Shown here: positions 1 to 6,844 of the stretch, in pieces
How the letters are laid out: every line of letters starts with the position of its first letter
How positions within the stretch are numbered: position 1 is the stretch's first letter
Assembly: GCA_016793415.1 (NCBI GenBank)
Contig: JAEUMC010000915.1
Span: 1 to 6,844, forward strand
Origin: Devosia sp.
GTDB lineage: Bacteria; Pseudomonadota; Alphaproteobacteria; Rhizobiales; Devosiaceae
Length of the DNA stretch: 6,844 nt
Direction: 5' to 3'
The notes under the pieces: model-generated
The model's database searches: none
What the model saw: only the letters and a program-made list of their open reading frames with translations
Told to the model about the DNA's origin: nothing
Program-made: the position numbers and the translations under genes

Positions 1-1138
1 CGAGCGGGCGGACGGCGTAGATGAACTGCGCCAGGTCGATCAGCTCGAGCACCGTCTTGGCCCGCGGCTGCAGTTCAGGCAGGGCGGCAAGCACCGTATC
101 CTTGTTGGCCGCGAGGCCATCCATGTCGAACACCCGGTTCAGCTCGGTGGCCGTCTCCAGCATCACCTCGTAGAGCCGGGCCGGCGTGGCCTGACGGATG
201 TAGTGACCGTTGATGTTCTCGAGCTTGACGAAATCGAAGCGCGCCGCACCCTTGTTGAGGGCCTCGAGGCTGAACCATTCGACCATCTGCGCGGTCGAGA
301 ACAGCTCTTCGTCGCCATGGCTCCAGCCAAGGCGCGCCAGGTAGTTGCGCAGCGCCTCAGGCAGATAGCCCATCTGCCGGTAGGCCTCGACGCCGAGGGC
401 GCCATGGCGCTTACTGAGCTTGGCACCGTCCGGCCCGTGGATGAGCGGGATATGCGACATCTCCGGCACCGACCAGCCCATGCCGTTGTAGATGACGATC
501 TGGCGGGCGGCATTGGTCAAGTGGTCGTCACCGCGGATGATATGGGTGACACCCATGTCGTGGTCGTCGACCACCACGGCGAGCATGTAGGTCGGAGTGC
601 CGTCCGAGCGCAGGATGATGAAATCGTCGAGGTTCTCGGCCTTGAACACCACCTCGCCCTGGACGTGATCCTGCACCCGGATCTCGCCGGACTGCGGGGC
701 CTTGATGCGGATCACCGGGGCAACGCCAGCCGGCGCCTCTGACGGGTCGCGATCGCGCCAATAACCGTTGTAACGCGGTGGCAACCCGTTGGCGCGCGCC
801 GTCTCGCGCATCTCAGCCAACTCTTCGGGCGAGCAGTAGCAATAGTAGGCCTGGCCGCGGGCCAGCAATTCGTTGGCGATCTCGGCGTGTCGGGCGGCGC
901 GCGAGAACTGCATGAACGGCTCGCCGTCCCAATCCAGCCCCAGCCACTTCAAGCCGTCGAAGATCGCCTTGACTGCGCCTTCGGTCGACCGTTCGCGATC
1001 GGTATCCTCGATGCGCAGCAGCATCTTGCCGCCGGTGTGGCGGGCAAAGGCCCAATTGAACAGGGCGGTGCGGGCCCCACCGATATGCAGATAACCGGTG
1101 GGCGAGGGAGCAAAGCGGGTGACGACTGGGGTAGCCAT
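1..1138 (-). CDS. gltX: Glutamyl-tRNA synthetase (class I), 3' end cut off by the left window edge
   Basis: This cytoplasmic enzyme ligates glutamate to tRNA(Glu) using ATP. In alphaproteobacteria, which usually lack GlnRS, a GluRS commonly also mischarges tRNA(Gln) for GatCAB; whether this copy does so is inference. Reading from ATG at 1138 gives 379 codons with no stop before the edge; the family is about 470 residues, so roughly 90-100 are missing, mainly the anticodon-binding part. Seen: the class I signature as HIGG at 18-21 within [22 protein letters not shown] at 42-51, and the second signature KLSKR at 240-244. The sequence style matches the GltX1-type paralogue of rhizobial relatives. 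The Cys pair C100/C102 is kept, but the second half of the E. coli-type zinc site is absent. An in-frame ATG at 1153 would add MFHRP; neither start has a good Shine-Dalgarno. I prefer 1138 because homologues begin just before [10 protein letters not shown]. The gene diverges from comEC. Confidence 0.96.
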   Translation of the reverse strand, partial: MATPVVTRFAPSPTGYLHIGGARTALFNWAFARHTGGKMLLRIEDTDRERSTEGAVKAIFDGLKWLGLDWDGEPFMQFSRAARHAEIANELLARGQAYYCYCSPEELAEMRETARANGLPPRYNGYWRDRDPSEAPAGVAPVIRIKAPQSGEIRVQDHVQGEVVFKAENLDDFIILRSDGTPTYMLAVVVDDHDMGVTHIIRGDDHLTNAARQIVIYNGMGWSVPEMSHIPLIHGPDGAKLSKRHGALGVEAYRQMGYLPEALRNYLARLGWSHGDEELFSTAQMVEWFSLEALNKGAARFDFVKLENINGHYIRQATPARLYEVMLETATELNRVFDMDGLAANKDTVLAALPELQPRAKTVLELIDLAQFIYAVRPL

Positions 1139-1176
1139 GGGTCGGTGAAACATCCCGGAGAATTGGCGTTTGGCGG

Positions 1177-1205
1177 TGTGTAAGCATGCCGGGGCCGAAG
1201 CGCAA
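1177..1205 (-). promoter_or_regulatory. Possible sigma70-type promoter for gltX
   Basis: On the minus strand, TTGCGC (1205-1200) is followed after a 17-base spacer by TACACA (1182-1177). Spacing is ideal but both boxes are only partial matches to TTGACA and TATAAT. Transcription would start near 1170, giving a leader of about 30 bases before the ATG at 1138. Found by eye; GC-rich spacers give such matches by chance. Confidence 0.3.
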
Positions 1206-1214
1206 GCGCGGCAG

Positions 1215-1243
1215 TTGGCATGACCGTCGTGCCCGGCTAGCAT
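1215..1243 (+). promoter_or_regulatory. Possible sigma70-type promoter for comEC
   Basis: TTGGCA at 1215-1220 (five of six matches to TTGACA) is followed after 17 bases by TAGCAT at 1238-1243 (four of six matches to TATAAT). Transcription would start around 1250, about 28 bases before the comEC ATG. It is the better of the two matches in the spacer. Its -35 box lies 9 bases from the -35 box proposed for gltX on the other strand, so the two would compete for polymerase if both are real. Confidence 0.42.
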
Positions 1244-1278
1244 CCCGGCCGTGATCGTGCAGGGCGGGGGCTCGGCGG

Positions 1279-3414
1279 ATGACCGTGACGATTGGGGAGC
1301 GGGTAGCCGAGCAGCTGGTTCCGGCGCGGGCCGAACCGGTGGCGCCGGGCGCCTTACCCCCGACTTTGCGGCCGCGCCTGACACTCTGGCAGGCCTTTCG
1401 CGCGGGCGTTGCCGATGACCTCGAGCACCGGCGGCTGTTCCTGCTGTGGCCTTATGCGGCTATCGCCGGCCTGATCGTTTCTCTCTTGGCGCCGGAGGAA
1501 CCGCAGCCCTGGCTGCTTGGTCTGGTCGGCTCGGTCGTTATCATTGGGCTATTCCTCGCGCGCGGCCAGACGGCCCTGTTCCGTGCCCTCACCCTGGCCG
1601 CGGCGTTCTGGGTGGGCTTTTCGCTGCTCGCCATCCATGCGGCTCTGTTCGGCACGGAGATGCTGGCGCGACCGGCCTATGGCACCTACGAGATGCGGGT
1701 CGACGAGATCGTCTCCGAACTCGAAAGCGGGACGCGTGCCATCGTGTCGTCGATCACGCCGACCGGAACCTCGCGAGCGGTGCCGATGCGTCGGGCTCGG
1801 ATCGTCATTGCCGACGGCCCGCCGCTCGCTCCCGGCGACATTATTCGGGCGCCGGTGCGGTTCTATGCCGTGCCCGGTCCGGTGGTGCCGAACGGCTTCG
1901 ACAGCCAGTTTCACGCCTTCTTCGACGGCATCGGCGCCTACGGCAATGCCACGGCAGCTGTCGAACGGGTAGCCGCCGGGAGCAATTCGGCGCCGGAGCG
2001 GGTGATCGACGGCGTCCGGCGCGGCATCGCCGCCCGTATCGATGCCGACCTCGAGCAGCCGACGGCCGGCATCGCACGGGCGCTGATCACCGGCGACCAG
2101 AGCGCCGTGTCCGAGGAAGCGCGCGAGACGATGGCGGCCGCCGGGCTGGCGCATGTCCTGTCCGTGTCAGGGCTGCACCTCACTATCGTTGCGGGCCTGG
2201 TGCTGGTGACGCTCCGTGGCGGGCTGGCGTTGGTTGGCGGCATGCACCGGTTCGTCTCGGTCAAACGCGTGGCGGCGGCAGGTGCGATCGTCGCGGCGCT
2301 CGCATACTTCGCTATTTCCGGCGGCAATGTCGCGGCCCTGCGCTCGACCATCATGCTGGTGCTCGTGCTCGGGGCTGTGGTGTTCGGCCGGCGGGCGCTC
2401 ACCATGCGCAACGTCGCCATCGCGGCGCTGATCGTCATCGCCACTGATCCGGCAAGCGTTTTCCGGCCGAGCTTCCAGCTGTCGTTCGCGGCGGTGGTGG
2501 CGCTGATCGGCGCTTGGGAGTTGATGCGGCAGCGGGAGGGCAGGGAGAAGTCCCTGTTGGTGCGCGCCGGCGGCTATCTTTGGGGCATCGTGCTGACCAG
2601 CGTCATCGCCGGGGTCGCGACGCTGCTGTTCTCGGTCTACCACTTCCAGCAGACCGCGCCGCTCGGCGTGCTGGGCAACCTGTTCACGCTGCCGCTGGTG
2701 GGCTTCGTCATGATGCCGTCCGCCGTGCTCGCCACATTGGCGATGCCGTTCGGCTGGGAGGCACCATTCCTCTCGGCCATGGGATGGTCGATCGACCGCA
2801 TGCTGGATCTGGGCGGGCTGGTTGCCAGCTGGAGCTCCGGCCTTGATGCGAGCCCATTGCTGGCGCCTGTCGCGCTGCTGCTCGGGCTCGCGGCGCTTGG
2901 CTGGTTCACGTTCCTTTCGTCCTGGCACCGGCTGATCCTGCCTGTGCTGTTGATCCCGGCCGTGTGGTTGTTGGCGCTTGACCGTTCGCCCGATGTGCTC
3001 ATTGCCGACACCACCCAGGCTGTGGCACTGCGGGGTGAGGCGGGCCTGGAACTGGTCGCCGGCAAGGCCGACAGTTTCGCGGTCGATGTGTGGCGCGAGA
3101 CCTATGGCGAGGCGATCGAGCCCGGGGCATTGCTGAAATGCGACAGCGTCGGGTGCTTCGGCGCCAGCAGCCGCGGCTTCACCCTGGCCATCGTGCGCGA
3201 CCCCTCGGGCTTTTACGAGGATTGTGGCCTGGCGAACCTGTTGATTGCTCGCCGGCCTGTTCCGGCCAACTGCGGTGCCGGCACGGTGATCGATGCGGAG
3301 ACGCTTTCCCTTGGCGGGGTGCAATGGTTGCGCTGGGATGCAGCGCGGGGCGGCTTCGAAATCCGCCCCGCTATCCCTGAGATCAACCGGCCGTGGCGAG
3401 CAGTGCGACCGTAA
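1279..3414 (+). CDS. comEC: ComEC/Rec2-family inner-membrane DNA-uptake channel, short alphaproteobacterial form
   Basis: The family forms the inner-membrane channel that brings single-stranded DNA into the cytoplasm during natural transformation. The 711 residues show hydrophobic segments near 55-75, 78-94 and 100-124, a soluble DUF4131/OB-like region at about 130-250, then the multi-pass competence domain. Hallmarks are [14 protein letters not shown] at 289-302, [10 protein letters not shown] at 347-356, and D390-P391 leading to the S398-F403 SFQLSF motif. After the last membrane segment (around 560-575), the region from about 580 to 711 begins like the family's metallo-beta-lactamase domain ([12 protein letters not shown]) but has no HxHxDH motif. 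It carries four cysteines, C621, C626, C649 and C665; related rhizobial ComEC proteins have a similar tail. The start is ATG 1279 behind a G-rich stretch at 1261-1270; the GTGs at 1251 and 1257 are out of frame. No other competence gene is visible, so active transformation cannot be claimed. Confidence 0.93.
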   Translation: MTVTIGERVAEQLVPARAEPVAPGALPPTLRPRLTLWQAFRAGVADDLEHRRLFLLWPYAAIAGLIVSLLAPEEPQPWLLGLVGSVVIIGLFLARGQTALFRALTLAAAFWVGFSLLAIHAALFGTEMLARPAYGTYEMRVDEIVSELESGTRAIVSSITPTGTSRAVPMRRARIVIADGPPLAPGDIIRAPVRFYAVPGPVVPNGFDSQFHAFFDGIGAYGNATAAVERVAAGSNSAPERVIDGVRRGIAARIDADLEQPTAGIARALITGDQSAVSEEARETMAAAGLAHVLSVSGLHLTIVAGLVLVTLRGGLALVGGMHRFVSVKRVAAAGAIVAALAYFAISGGNVAALRSTIMLVLVLGAVVFGRRALTMRNVAIAALIVIATDPASVFRPSFQLSFAAVVALIGAWELMRQREGREKSLLVRAGGYLWGIVLTSVIAGVATLLFSVYHFQQTAPLGVLGNLFTLPLVGFVMMPSAVLATLAMPFGWEAPFLSAMGWSIDRMLDLGGLVASWSSGLDASPLLAPVALLLGLAALGWFTFLSSWHRLILPVLLIPAVWLLALDRSPDVLIADTTQAVALRGEAGLELVAGKADSFAVDVWRETYGEAIEPGALLKCDSVGCFGASSRGFTLAIVRDPSGFYEDCGLANLLIARRPVPANCGAGTVIDAETLSLGGVQWLRWDAARGGFEIRPAIPEINRPWRAVRP

Positions 3415-5341
3415 CGCCGGCGGCCTCGATCTGGGCGCCGCCGAGTACGTAGCCCTTCTCATCAGGTGCGGCGGTCAGGTTTGCCGCGGTGTCGCCGTAA
3501 TTGAAGTAAACGCGCCATTTACCTCGGGTGCGGCAACGGACGCCGGCCGGCAGGTTCAACGTCGGGACGTCGGCCTCGGTCAGCAGGTGATCGACGATCC
3601 GCTGCATCAGGGCGCGATCGCCGCTGGCTGCCAGGTAGTTGAGCTTTCCCTGCGCCACCAGCACCGGGAAATCCTCTTCGTCCTCGATGACGATCTCCGC
3701 CCGGGTATCGAGCCGTTCGCGCCAGTGGCCGACGGCGCCGCCACCCTTTACCGAGACGGTACGGCGCGGGTCGGTGCTGTCGACCCGCGCAACTTTCGCA
3801 TCGAGCAGATTCTGCGGCAGGTCGGGGCCGAGACCCGCGGGAATGGCGAAGTTCTCGGTTTTCGAGCCGGAGCGCGGGCCGATCAGCAAGTGGCCCTCAA
3901 AGTTCTCGATGGCGGTGCGCAGTGCATCGTTCCAGGCGAACAGCGCCGGGATCACCACCAGGTCGTAACCGGAGAAGTCGGTGGTCGAGGGTGGCAGAAT
4001 ATCGACATCGACGCCGCGCTTGCGCAGCGGCACGTAGACGTTGCGCACATGCTGGTGGTGCGAGAATCCCTTGGCCTGCGGCTGGATCCGCCAGGCCCAT
4101 TCGCTCTGGTAGTCATAGACGATGGCGACGCGACCCTTGTTGGCTACCCCGTCGATGCCGAGTCGCTTGAGCTCCTCGGCAACCTGCCTGGCCTCATGAT
4201 AGGCCGGCGCCGGTTGGCTGTCGGGGCGCAGCAGGCCGGCATGCATCTGCTCCTGGGCGAAGGGCGCCTGGCGCCAGCGGAAGTAGGACACCACCTCGGC
4301 CCCATGGGCGAAGGCCTCCCAGGCCCAGAGGCGGGCCATGCCAGGTAGCGGATCGGGGTTGTATTCGGCCCAGTTCACCGGACCGGGCTGCTGCTCCATG
4401 ATCCACCAGCGGCCGTGACCCACGGCGCGGTAGATGTCGTGCTGCAGGCCCTGCGCATCCGGTTCGCCCTGGCGGAAATAGGCGGCCTTCACCTCGTCGG
4501 ACTCGTTGGAGACCGCAAGGTGACCGATGGGGTAGGAGTCCCAGCTCGCCACATCCAGCGTCTCGGCCACTTCGTAGTGATCGAACTCGGTGAAGCGGCC
4601 CATGAAATTGTGGATCACCGGCAGGTCGGGACGGGCGGCCTTCATCACCTCATACTGCGTGGCATTGAAGGCTGCGACCTGGGCCGATGAGTAGCGGCGG
4701 AAGTCGAGGCACGCCGCCGGAGCCGCCTCGGTGACCGTGAGGTTGGGCGGATCGATCTGCTCGAAGTCGTTGTAGTCCATCGACCAGAACACGTTGCCCC
4801 AGGCGAGGTTCAGCGCGTCGATATCGTCGTACTTGTCCCTGAGCCACTTGCGGAAACCGACTGCGGCGGCCTTGGAGTAGGAATGCACCGTGTCGTGGCA
4901 ACCATACTCGTTGTCGGTCTGCCAGCCGGCCAGCGCTGGATGCTGGCCGACCTTCTCGACCAACAGGCGGGTAATGCGGGCGCATTCCTCGCGATAGCCC
5001 AGGTGCGAGAAGTCGTAGTGCCGACGCGAACCGAAGCCGCGCGGGCGACCCTCGCGATCGACCGCCAGCATGTCCGGGTACTTGTCGATCATCCAGCGCG
5101 GCGGCGTCGCCGTCGGCGTGCCCAGAATCACCTTCAACCCATGCCGGCCGAGCACGTCCATCGAGGCGACCAGCCAATCGAAGTTCAGCTCGCCGGGCTT
5201 TGGTTCGAGCTTCGACCACGCGAACTCGCCGATGCGGACATACTGAATGCCGACTTCCGCCATGCGGCGCGCGTCGTCCTCCCACCATTCGACGGGCCAG
5301 TGTTCGGGGTAGTAGCAGACGCCGACAGCAGGAAAAGACAC
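3383..5341 (-). CDS. GH42 beta-galactosidase, cytoplasmic
   Basis: It hydrolyses terminal beta-D-galactosides to free galactose by a retaining mechanism; some GH42 members also accept alpha-L-arabinopyranosides. The 652 residues fit the family (about 640-700). Numbered from the GTG start, the N-terminal barrel (about 8-385) opens with GVCYYPEHWP and carries the acid/base motif TDNEYG (N144, E145) and the nucleophile in MEQQPGPVNW (E316). The trimerisation domain follows at about 396-600 and a small C-terminal beta domain to the end. The cysteine zinc cluster of some thermophilic members is not evident. There is no signal peptide, so its substrate must be imported. The start is GTG 5341, seven bases after the lactonase stop. 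The frame stays open to an ATG at 5416, but that adds a low-complexity Ser/Pro segment overlapping the lactonase and unlike the family N terminus. No strong Shine-Dalgarno precedes the GTG, suggesting translational coupling. The 3' end overlaps comEC tail to tail by 32 bases. Confidence 0.95.
   Translation of the reverse strand: MSFPAVGVCYYPEHWPVEWWEDDARRMAEVGIQYVRIGEFAWSKLEPKPGELNFDWLVASMDVLGRHGLKVILGTPTATPPRWMIDKYPDMLAVDREGRPRGFGSRRHYDFSHLGYREECARITRLLVEKVGQHPALAGWQTDNEYGCHDTVHSYSKAAAVGFRKWLRDKYDDIDALNLAWGNVFWSMDYNDFEQIDPPNLTVTEAAPAACLDFRRYSSAQVAAFNATQYEVMKAARPDLPVIHNFMGRFTEFDHYEVAETLDVASWDSYPIGHLAVSNESDEVKAAYFRQGEPDAQGLQHDIYRAVGHGRWWIMEQQPGPVNWAEYNPDPLPGMARLWAWEAFAHGAEVVSYFRWRQAPFAQEQMHAGLLRPDSQPAPAYHEARQVAEELKRLGIDGVANKGRVAIVYDYQSEWAWRIQPQAKGFSHHQHVRNVYVPLRKRGVDVDILPPSTTDFSGYDLVVIPALFAWNDALRTAIENFEGHLLIGPRSGSKTENFAIPAGLGPDLPQNLLDAKVARVDSTDPRRTVSVKGGGAVGHWRERLDTRAEIVIEDEEDFPVLVAQGKLNYLAASGDRALMQRIVDHLLTEADVPTLNLPAGVRCRTRGKWRVYFNYGDTAANLTAAPDEKGYVLGGAQIEAAGVTVALLATAG
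3418..3443. repeat. Perfect 7-bp GC inverted repeat just after the comEC stop
   Basis: CGGCGGC at 3418-3424 and GCCGCCG at 3437-3443 are exact reverse complements around a 12-base loop, starting three bases past the comEC TAA. The arms lie within the last codons of the beta-galactosidase gene on the other strand. The position suits a 3' stabilising or weak terminating hairpin for comEC mRNA, but no T-run follows. Such GC stems are common in this base composition, so only the repeat itself is certain. Confidence 0.4.
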
Positions 5342-5348
5342 GTGAGAC

Positions 5349-6221
5349 TCAGAGCTTGAGGAAGGGTTCGGCGATGCCGGGCACGTCGAGCGCCACGGCG
5401 AAGACGCTGCCGGCATGCGGCTCGCGCTCGACCTGTTCGGGCGTCATGTGTTCGCGCGCCGTGGTGATGTAGAGGGTCTTCAGATCGCTGCCGCCAAAGG
5501 CCGGGCAGCTCACCTGGCTGACGCCGGGCACTTCGACCACCTTGTCGAGCTTGCCGTCGGGCGAGATACGGATGACCTTGCCGCCGCCCCAGCGGGCATT
5601 CCACAGGTAACCCTCGGAATCGACCACCGAGCCATCGGCGCCGCCGGGGCCCTCCATGGTGAAGAAGTCTTCCCACGGGCCGACCGGCAGGCCGGTTGCC
5701 GGGTCCGTGGCGCATTTGACGATCATCTTGCCGCTATCGGTGAAATAGGCGGTGCGGCCATCGGGCGAGAAGCAGATCGAGTTCGGGATACGGATGTTCT
5801 CGATCACCTTGGTCGTCTGGCCGGCACGGTACTGATAGACGCCGCCGACGCCGGCCTCGGCCTTGCGGCCCATGGTGCCGATCCAGAACCCGCCGCTGCG
5901 GTCGACACGGCTGTCGTTGGTACGGTTGGTCGGCACATCGGCGTCGATCTCGGCAATCACCGAAGTGGTGTCGGTCAAGAAGTCGTAGCGGAGCAGGGCG
6001 CCCGACTGGGCGATGGCGAGGCTACCCTTGTCGATCACCGCGCCGGCGCTGACCGTGTCCTTGAAGGTGATGCGGTCGACGACATGGCCGTCGGTGCCGG
6101 CGCTCAGCATGGTCTGGTTGAGGATATCAAACCAGAACAGGCGCTCGACCAGCGGGTGCCAGAACGGGCCCTCGCCCAGTTCGCAGCGGCTATCGACAAA
6201 GAGTTCGGCCTTAGAATTCAT
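5349..6221 (-). CDS. SMP-30/gluconolactonase-family sugar lactonase, probably galactonolactonase
   Basis: Members are six-bladed beta-propellers that use a divalent metal to open aldonolactones. Likely metal ligands in the 290-residue protein are E17 (in LGEGPFW), N147 (in PNSICFSPD) and D196 (in GGADGSVVD). R100, N102 and E122 sit where substrate-contacting residues occur in the family. There is no signal peptide, so it should be cytoplasmic. The neighbours, a KDPGal aldolase upstream and a beta-galactosidase downstream, suggest the substrate is D-galactono-lactone made by a galactose dehydrogenase outside the window. The family also includes glucono- and arabinonolactonases, and the sequence alone does not separate these. 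The start ATG 6221 overlaps the aldolase stop as ATGA and has a good ribosome binding site, AGGGGA, about eight bases upstream inside the aldolase gene. Confidence 0.92.
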   Translation of the reverse strand: MNSKAELFVDSRCELGEGPFWHPLVERLFWFDILNQTMLSAGTDGHVVDRITFKDTVSAGAVIDKGSLAIAQSGALLRYDFLTDTTSVIAEIDADVPTNRTNDSRVDRSGGFWIGTMGRKAEAGVGGVYQYRAGQTTKVIENIRIPNSICFSPDGRTAYFTDSGKMIVKCATDPATGLPVGPWEDFFTMEGPGGADGSVVDSEGYLWNARWGGGKVIRISPDGKLDKVVEVPGVSQVSCPAFGGSDLKTLYITTAREHMTPEQVEREPHAGSVFAVALDVPGIAEPFLKL

Positions 6222-6835
6222 CGTGGTTTCCCCTGGTCATAGGCGGCGACGGCCGCAGTGGCGCGCGATGCCACGTCGGCGGCGGACATGCCGGGCTTGA
6301 AAATGTAGGTGCCGAGCCCGAAGCCGGCGCAGCCGGCCGCGAAGTACTCGGCGAAATTGTCCGGGTTGGCGCCCCCGACGGCGTAGAGTGGAATCTCGGG
6401 CGGCAGCACGGCCTTCATCGCCTTGATACCCTTGGGGCCCAGCACCTCGGCGGGGAAGAACTTGAGGCCGGTGGCGCCCGAGCGGATGGCGGTGAAGGCG
6501 TCGGTTGGCGAGAACACGCCGGGATACGACGTCATGCCGCGTTCGATGGTGGCGCCGATCACCGCGGGATTGGTGTCGGGCGAGACGACGAACTGGCCGC
6601 CGGCGTCGGCGACAGCGTCGACATCGTCGCGGCTCAGTACAGTGCCGGCACCGATCAGTGCGCTGCCGTCGAACACCTTTGCCGCATCCTCGATGGAACG
6701 CAGCGCTTCGGGTGAATTGAGCGGCACCTCGATCATGGTGATGCCGGCGAGCACCAGGGCGTCGCAAACTTCAACGGTTTCGGGAGGGGTGATGCCGCGA
6801 AGAATCGCAATGATGTGGCGGTGGGTCATGATCAT
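6218..6835 (-). CDS. dgoA: 2-dehydro-3-deoxy-6-phosphogalactonate aldolase (KDPG/KDPGal aldolase family)
   Basis: This class I aldolase splits 2-keto-3-deoxy-6-phosphogalactonate into pyruvate and D-glyceraldehyde 3-phosphate, the last step of the De Ley-Doudoroff pathway. The 205 residues equal the length of E. coli DgoA and share its signatures: IIAILRGITPPE (R13), the general-base glutamate E36 in EVPLNSPE, IGAGTV at 61-66, the Schiff-base lysine K125 in GLKFFPAE, GPKGIKAMKAVLPP, AVGGANP, and GCAGFGLGTYIFKPG near the C terminus. The GITP and PLNSP wording favours KDPGal over KDPG aldolase (Eda), as does linkage to a beta-galactosidase. Two in-frame ATGs, 6835 and 6829, could start it. A short AGG lies seven bases before 6829, whereas 6835 would form an ATGA junction with a possible upstream gene; the difference is two residues. 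It is the first visible gene of the minus-strand operon. Confidence 0.93.
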   Translation of the reverse strand: MIMTHRHIIAILRGITPPETVEVCDALVLAGITMIEVPLNSPEALRSIEDAAKVFDGSALIGAGTVLSRDDVDAVADAGGQFVVSPDTNPAVIGATIERGMTSYPGVFSPTDAFTAIRSGATGLKFFPAEVLGPKGIKAMKAVLPPEIPLYAVGGANPDNFAEYFAAGCAGFGLGTYIFKPGMSAADVASRATAAVAAYDQGKPR

Positions 6836-6844
6836 GCCTGTCTT

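Noticed and set aside
203..742. 179-codon plus-strand frame opposite gltX
   Set aside because: It is antisense to the conserved synthetase frame, with no recognisable protein features.
1..1138. Possibility that gltX is a pseudogene, since only short unrelated frames end with a stop in this region
   Set aside because: Translating the minus strand by hand from 1138 gives an uninterrupted 379-codon GluRS running to the edge; it simply lacks its stop inside the window.
813..1205. Minus-strand open frame across the gltX start and its upstream region
   Set aside because: It is out of frame with GltX, whose class I signatures read cleanly from 1138; no ribosome binding site or motif supports it.
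1198..1211. GCGC-AA-GCGC short repeat in the divergent spacer as a possible operator
   Set aside because: Too short and too GC-rich to distinguish from background, with no known regulator to match.
1446..2447. 333-codon plus-strand frame inside comEC
   Set aside because: Arg/Gly/His-rich out-of-frame reading of comEC; the comEC frame carries all the conserved motifs over this stretch.
2167..3462. 431-codon open frame on the minus strand, antisense to comEC
   Set aside because: The translation is rich in Arg, Gln, His and Pro, has no recognisable motif and lies opposite a clear ComEC frame. Long shadow frames are expected in GC-rich DNA.
3293..4348. 351-codon open frame on the plus strand, opposite the beta-galactosidase gene
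   Set aside because: The opposite strand encodes conserved GH42 sequence throughout; this frame shows no family features and starts inside comEC.
5415..6242. 275-codon open frame on the plus strand, opposite the lactonase gene
   Set aside because: It mirrors the codon positions of the real gene and is an Asp/His/Ala-rich shadow with no motif.

Overview
The window is gene-dense, GC-rich DNA (roughly two thirds G+C by eye). It looks like an alphaproteobacterial chromosome, most likely Hyphomicrobiales. A Devosia-like genus is possible, but that is an impression from protein style and gene order, not a demonstrated placement. It holds five protein-coding genes and no sign of tRNA or rRNA genes, insertion sequences, phage genes or CRISPR. 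No gene-free stretch exceeds 300 bases. The longest is the 140-base spacer between the two divergent genes at 1139-1278.

Left part (1-3414): a housekeeping block. A minus-strand glutamyl-tRNA synthetase gene (gltX) runs off the left edge, so its C-terminal part is missing. Diverging from it is a plus-strand comEC gene for a 711-residue inner-membrane DNA-uptake channel. Its C-terminal region is short and lacks the metallo-beta-lactamase nuclease motif of classical ComEC. The 140-base spacer holds one plausible sigma70-type promoter for each direction.

Right part (3383-6835): a compact minus-strand operon for galactoside use, read from right to left. It encodes a 2-dehydro-3-deoxy-6-phosphogalactonate aldolase (dgoA), an SMP-30/gluconolactonase-family lactonase and a cytoplasmic GH42 beta-galactosidase. 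The first two genes overlap by an ATGA; the second and third are 7 bases apart. Together they supply the first step (galactoside hydrolysis), the lactonase step and the last step (aldol cleavage to pyruvate and glyceraldehyde 3-phosphate) of oxidative De Ley-Doudoroff galactose catabolism. Galactose dehydrogenase, galactonate dehydratase and 2-keto-3-deoxygalactonate kinase are not in the window. They would be expected upstream, beyond the right edge; the last bases of the window are compatible with the end of an upstream gene.

The two parts meet in a tail-to-tail overlap of 32 bases (3383-3414), where comEC and the beta-galactosidase gene end on opposite strands. I found no convincing undescribed system. 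The points most worth a second look are the C-terminal region of ComEC, the convergent overlap, and the lactonase's predicted role as a galactonolactonase.
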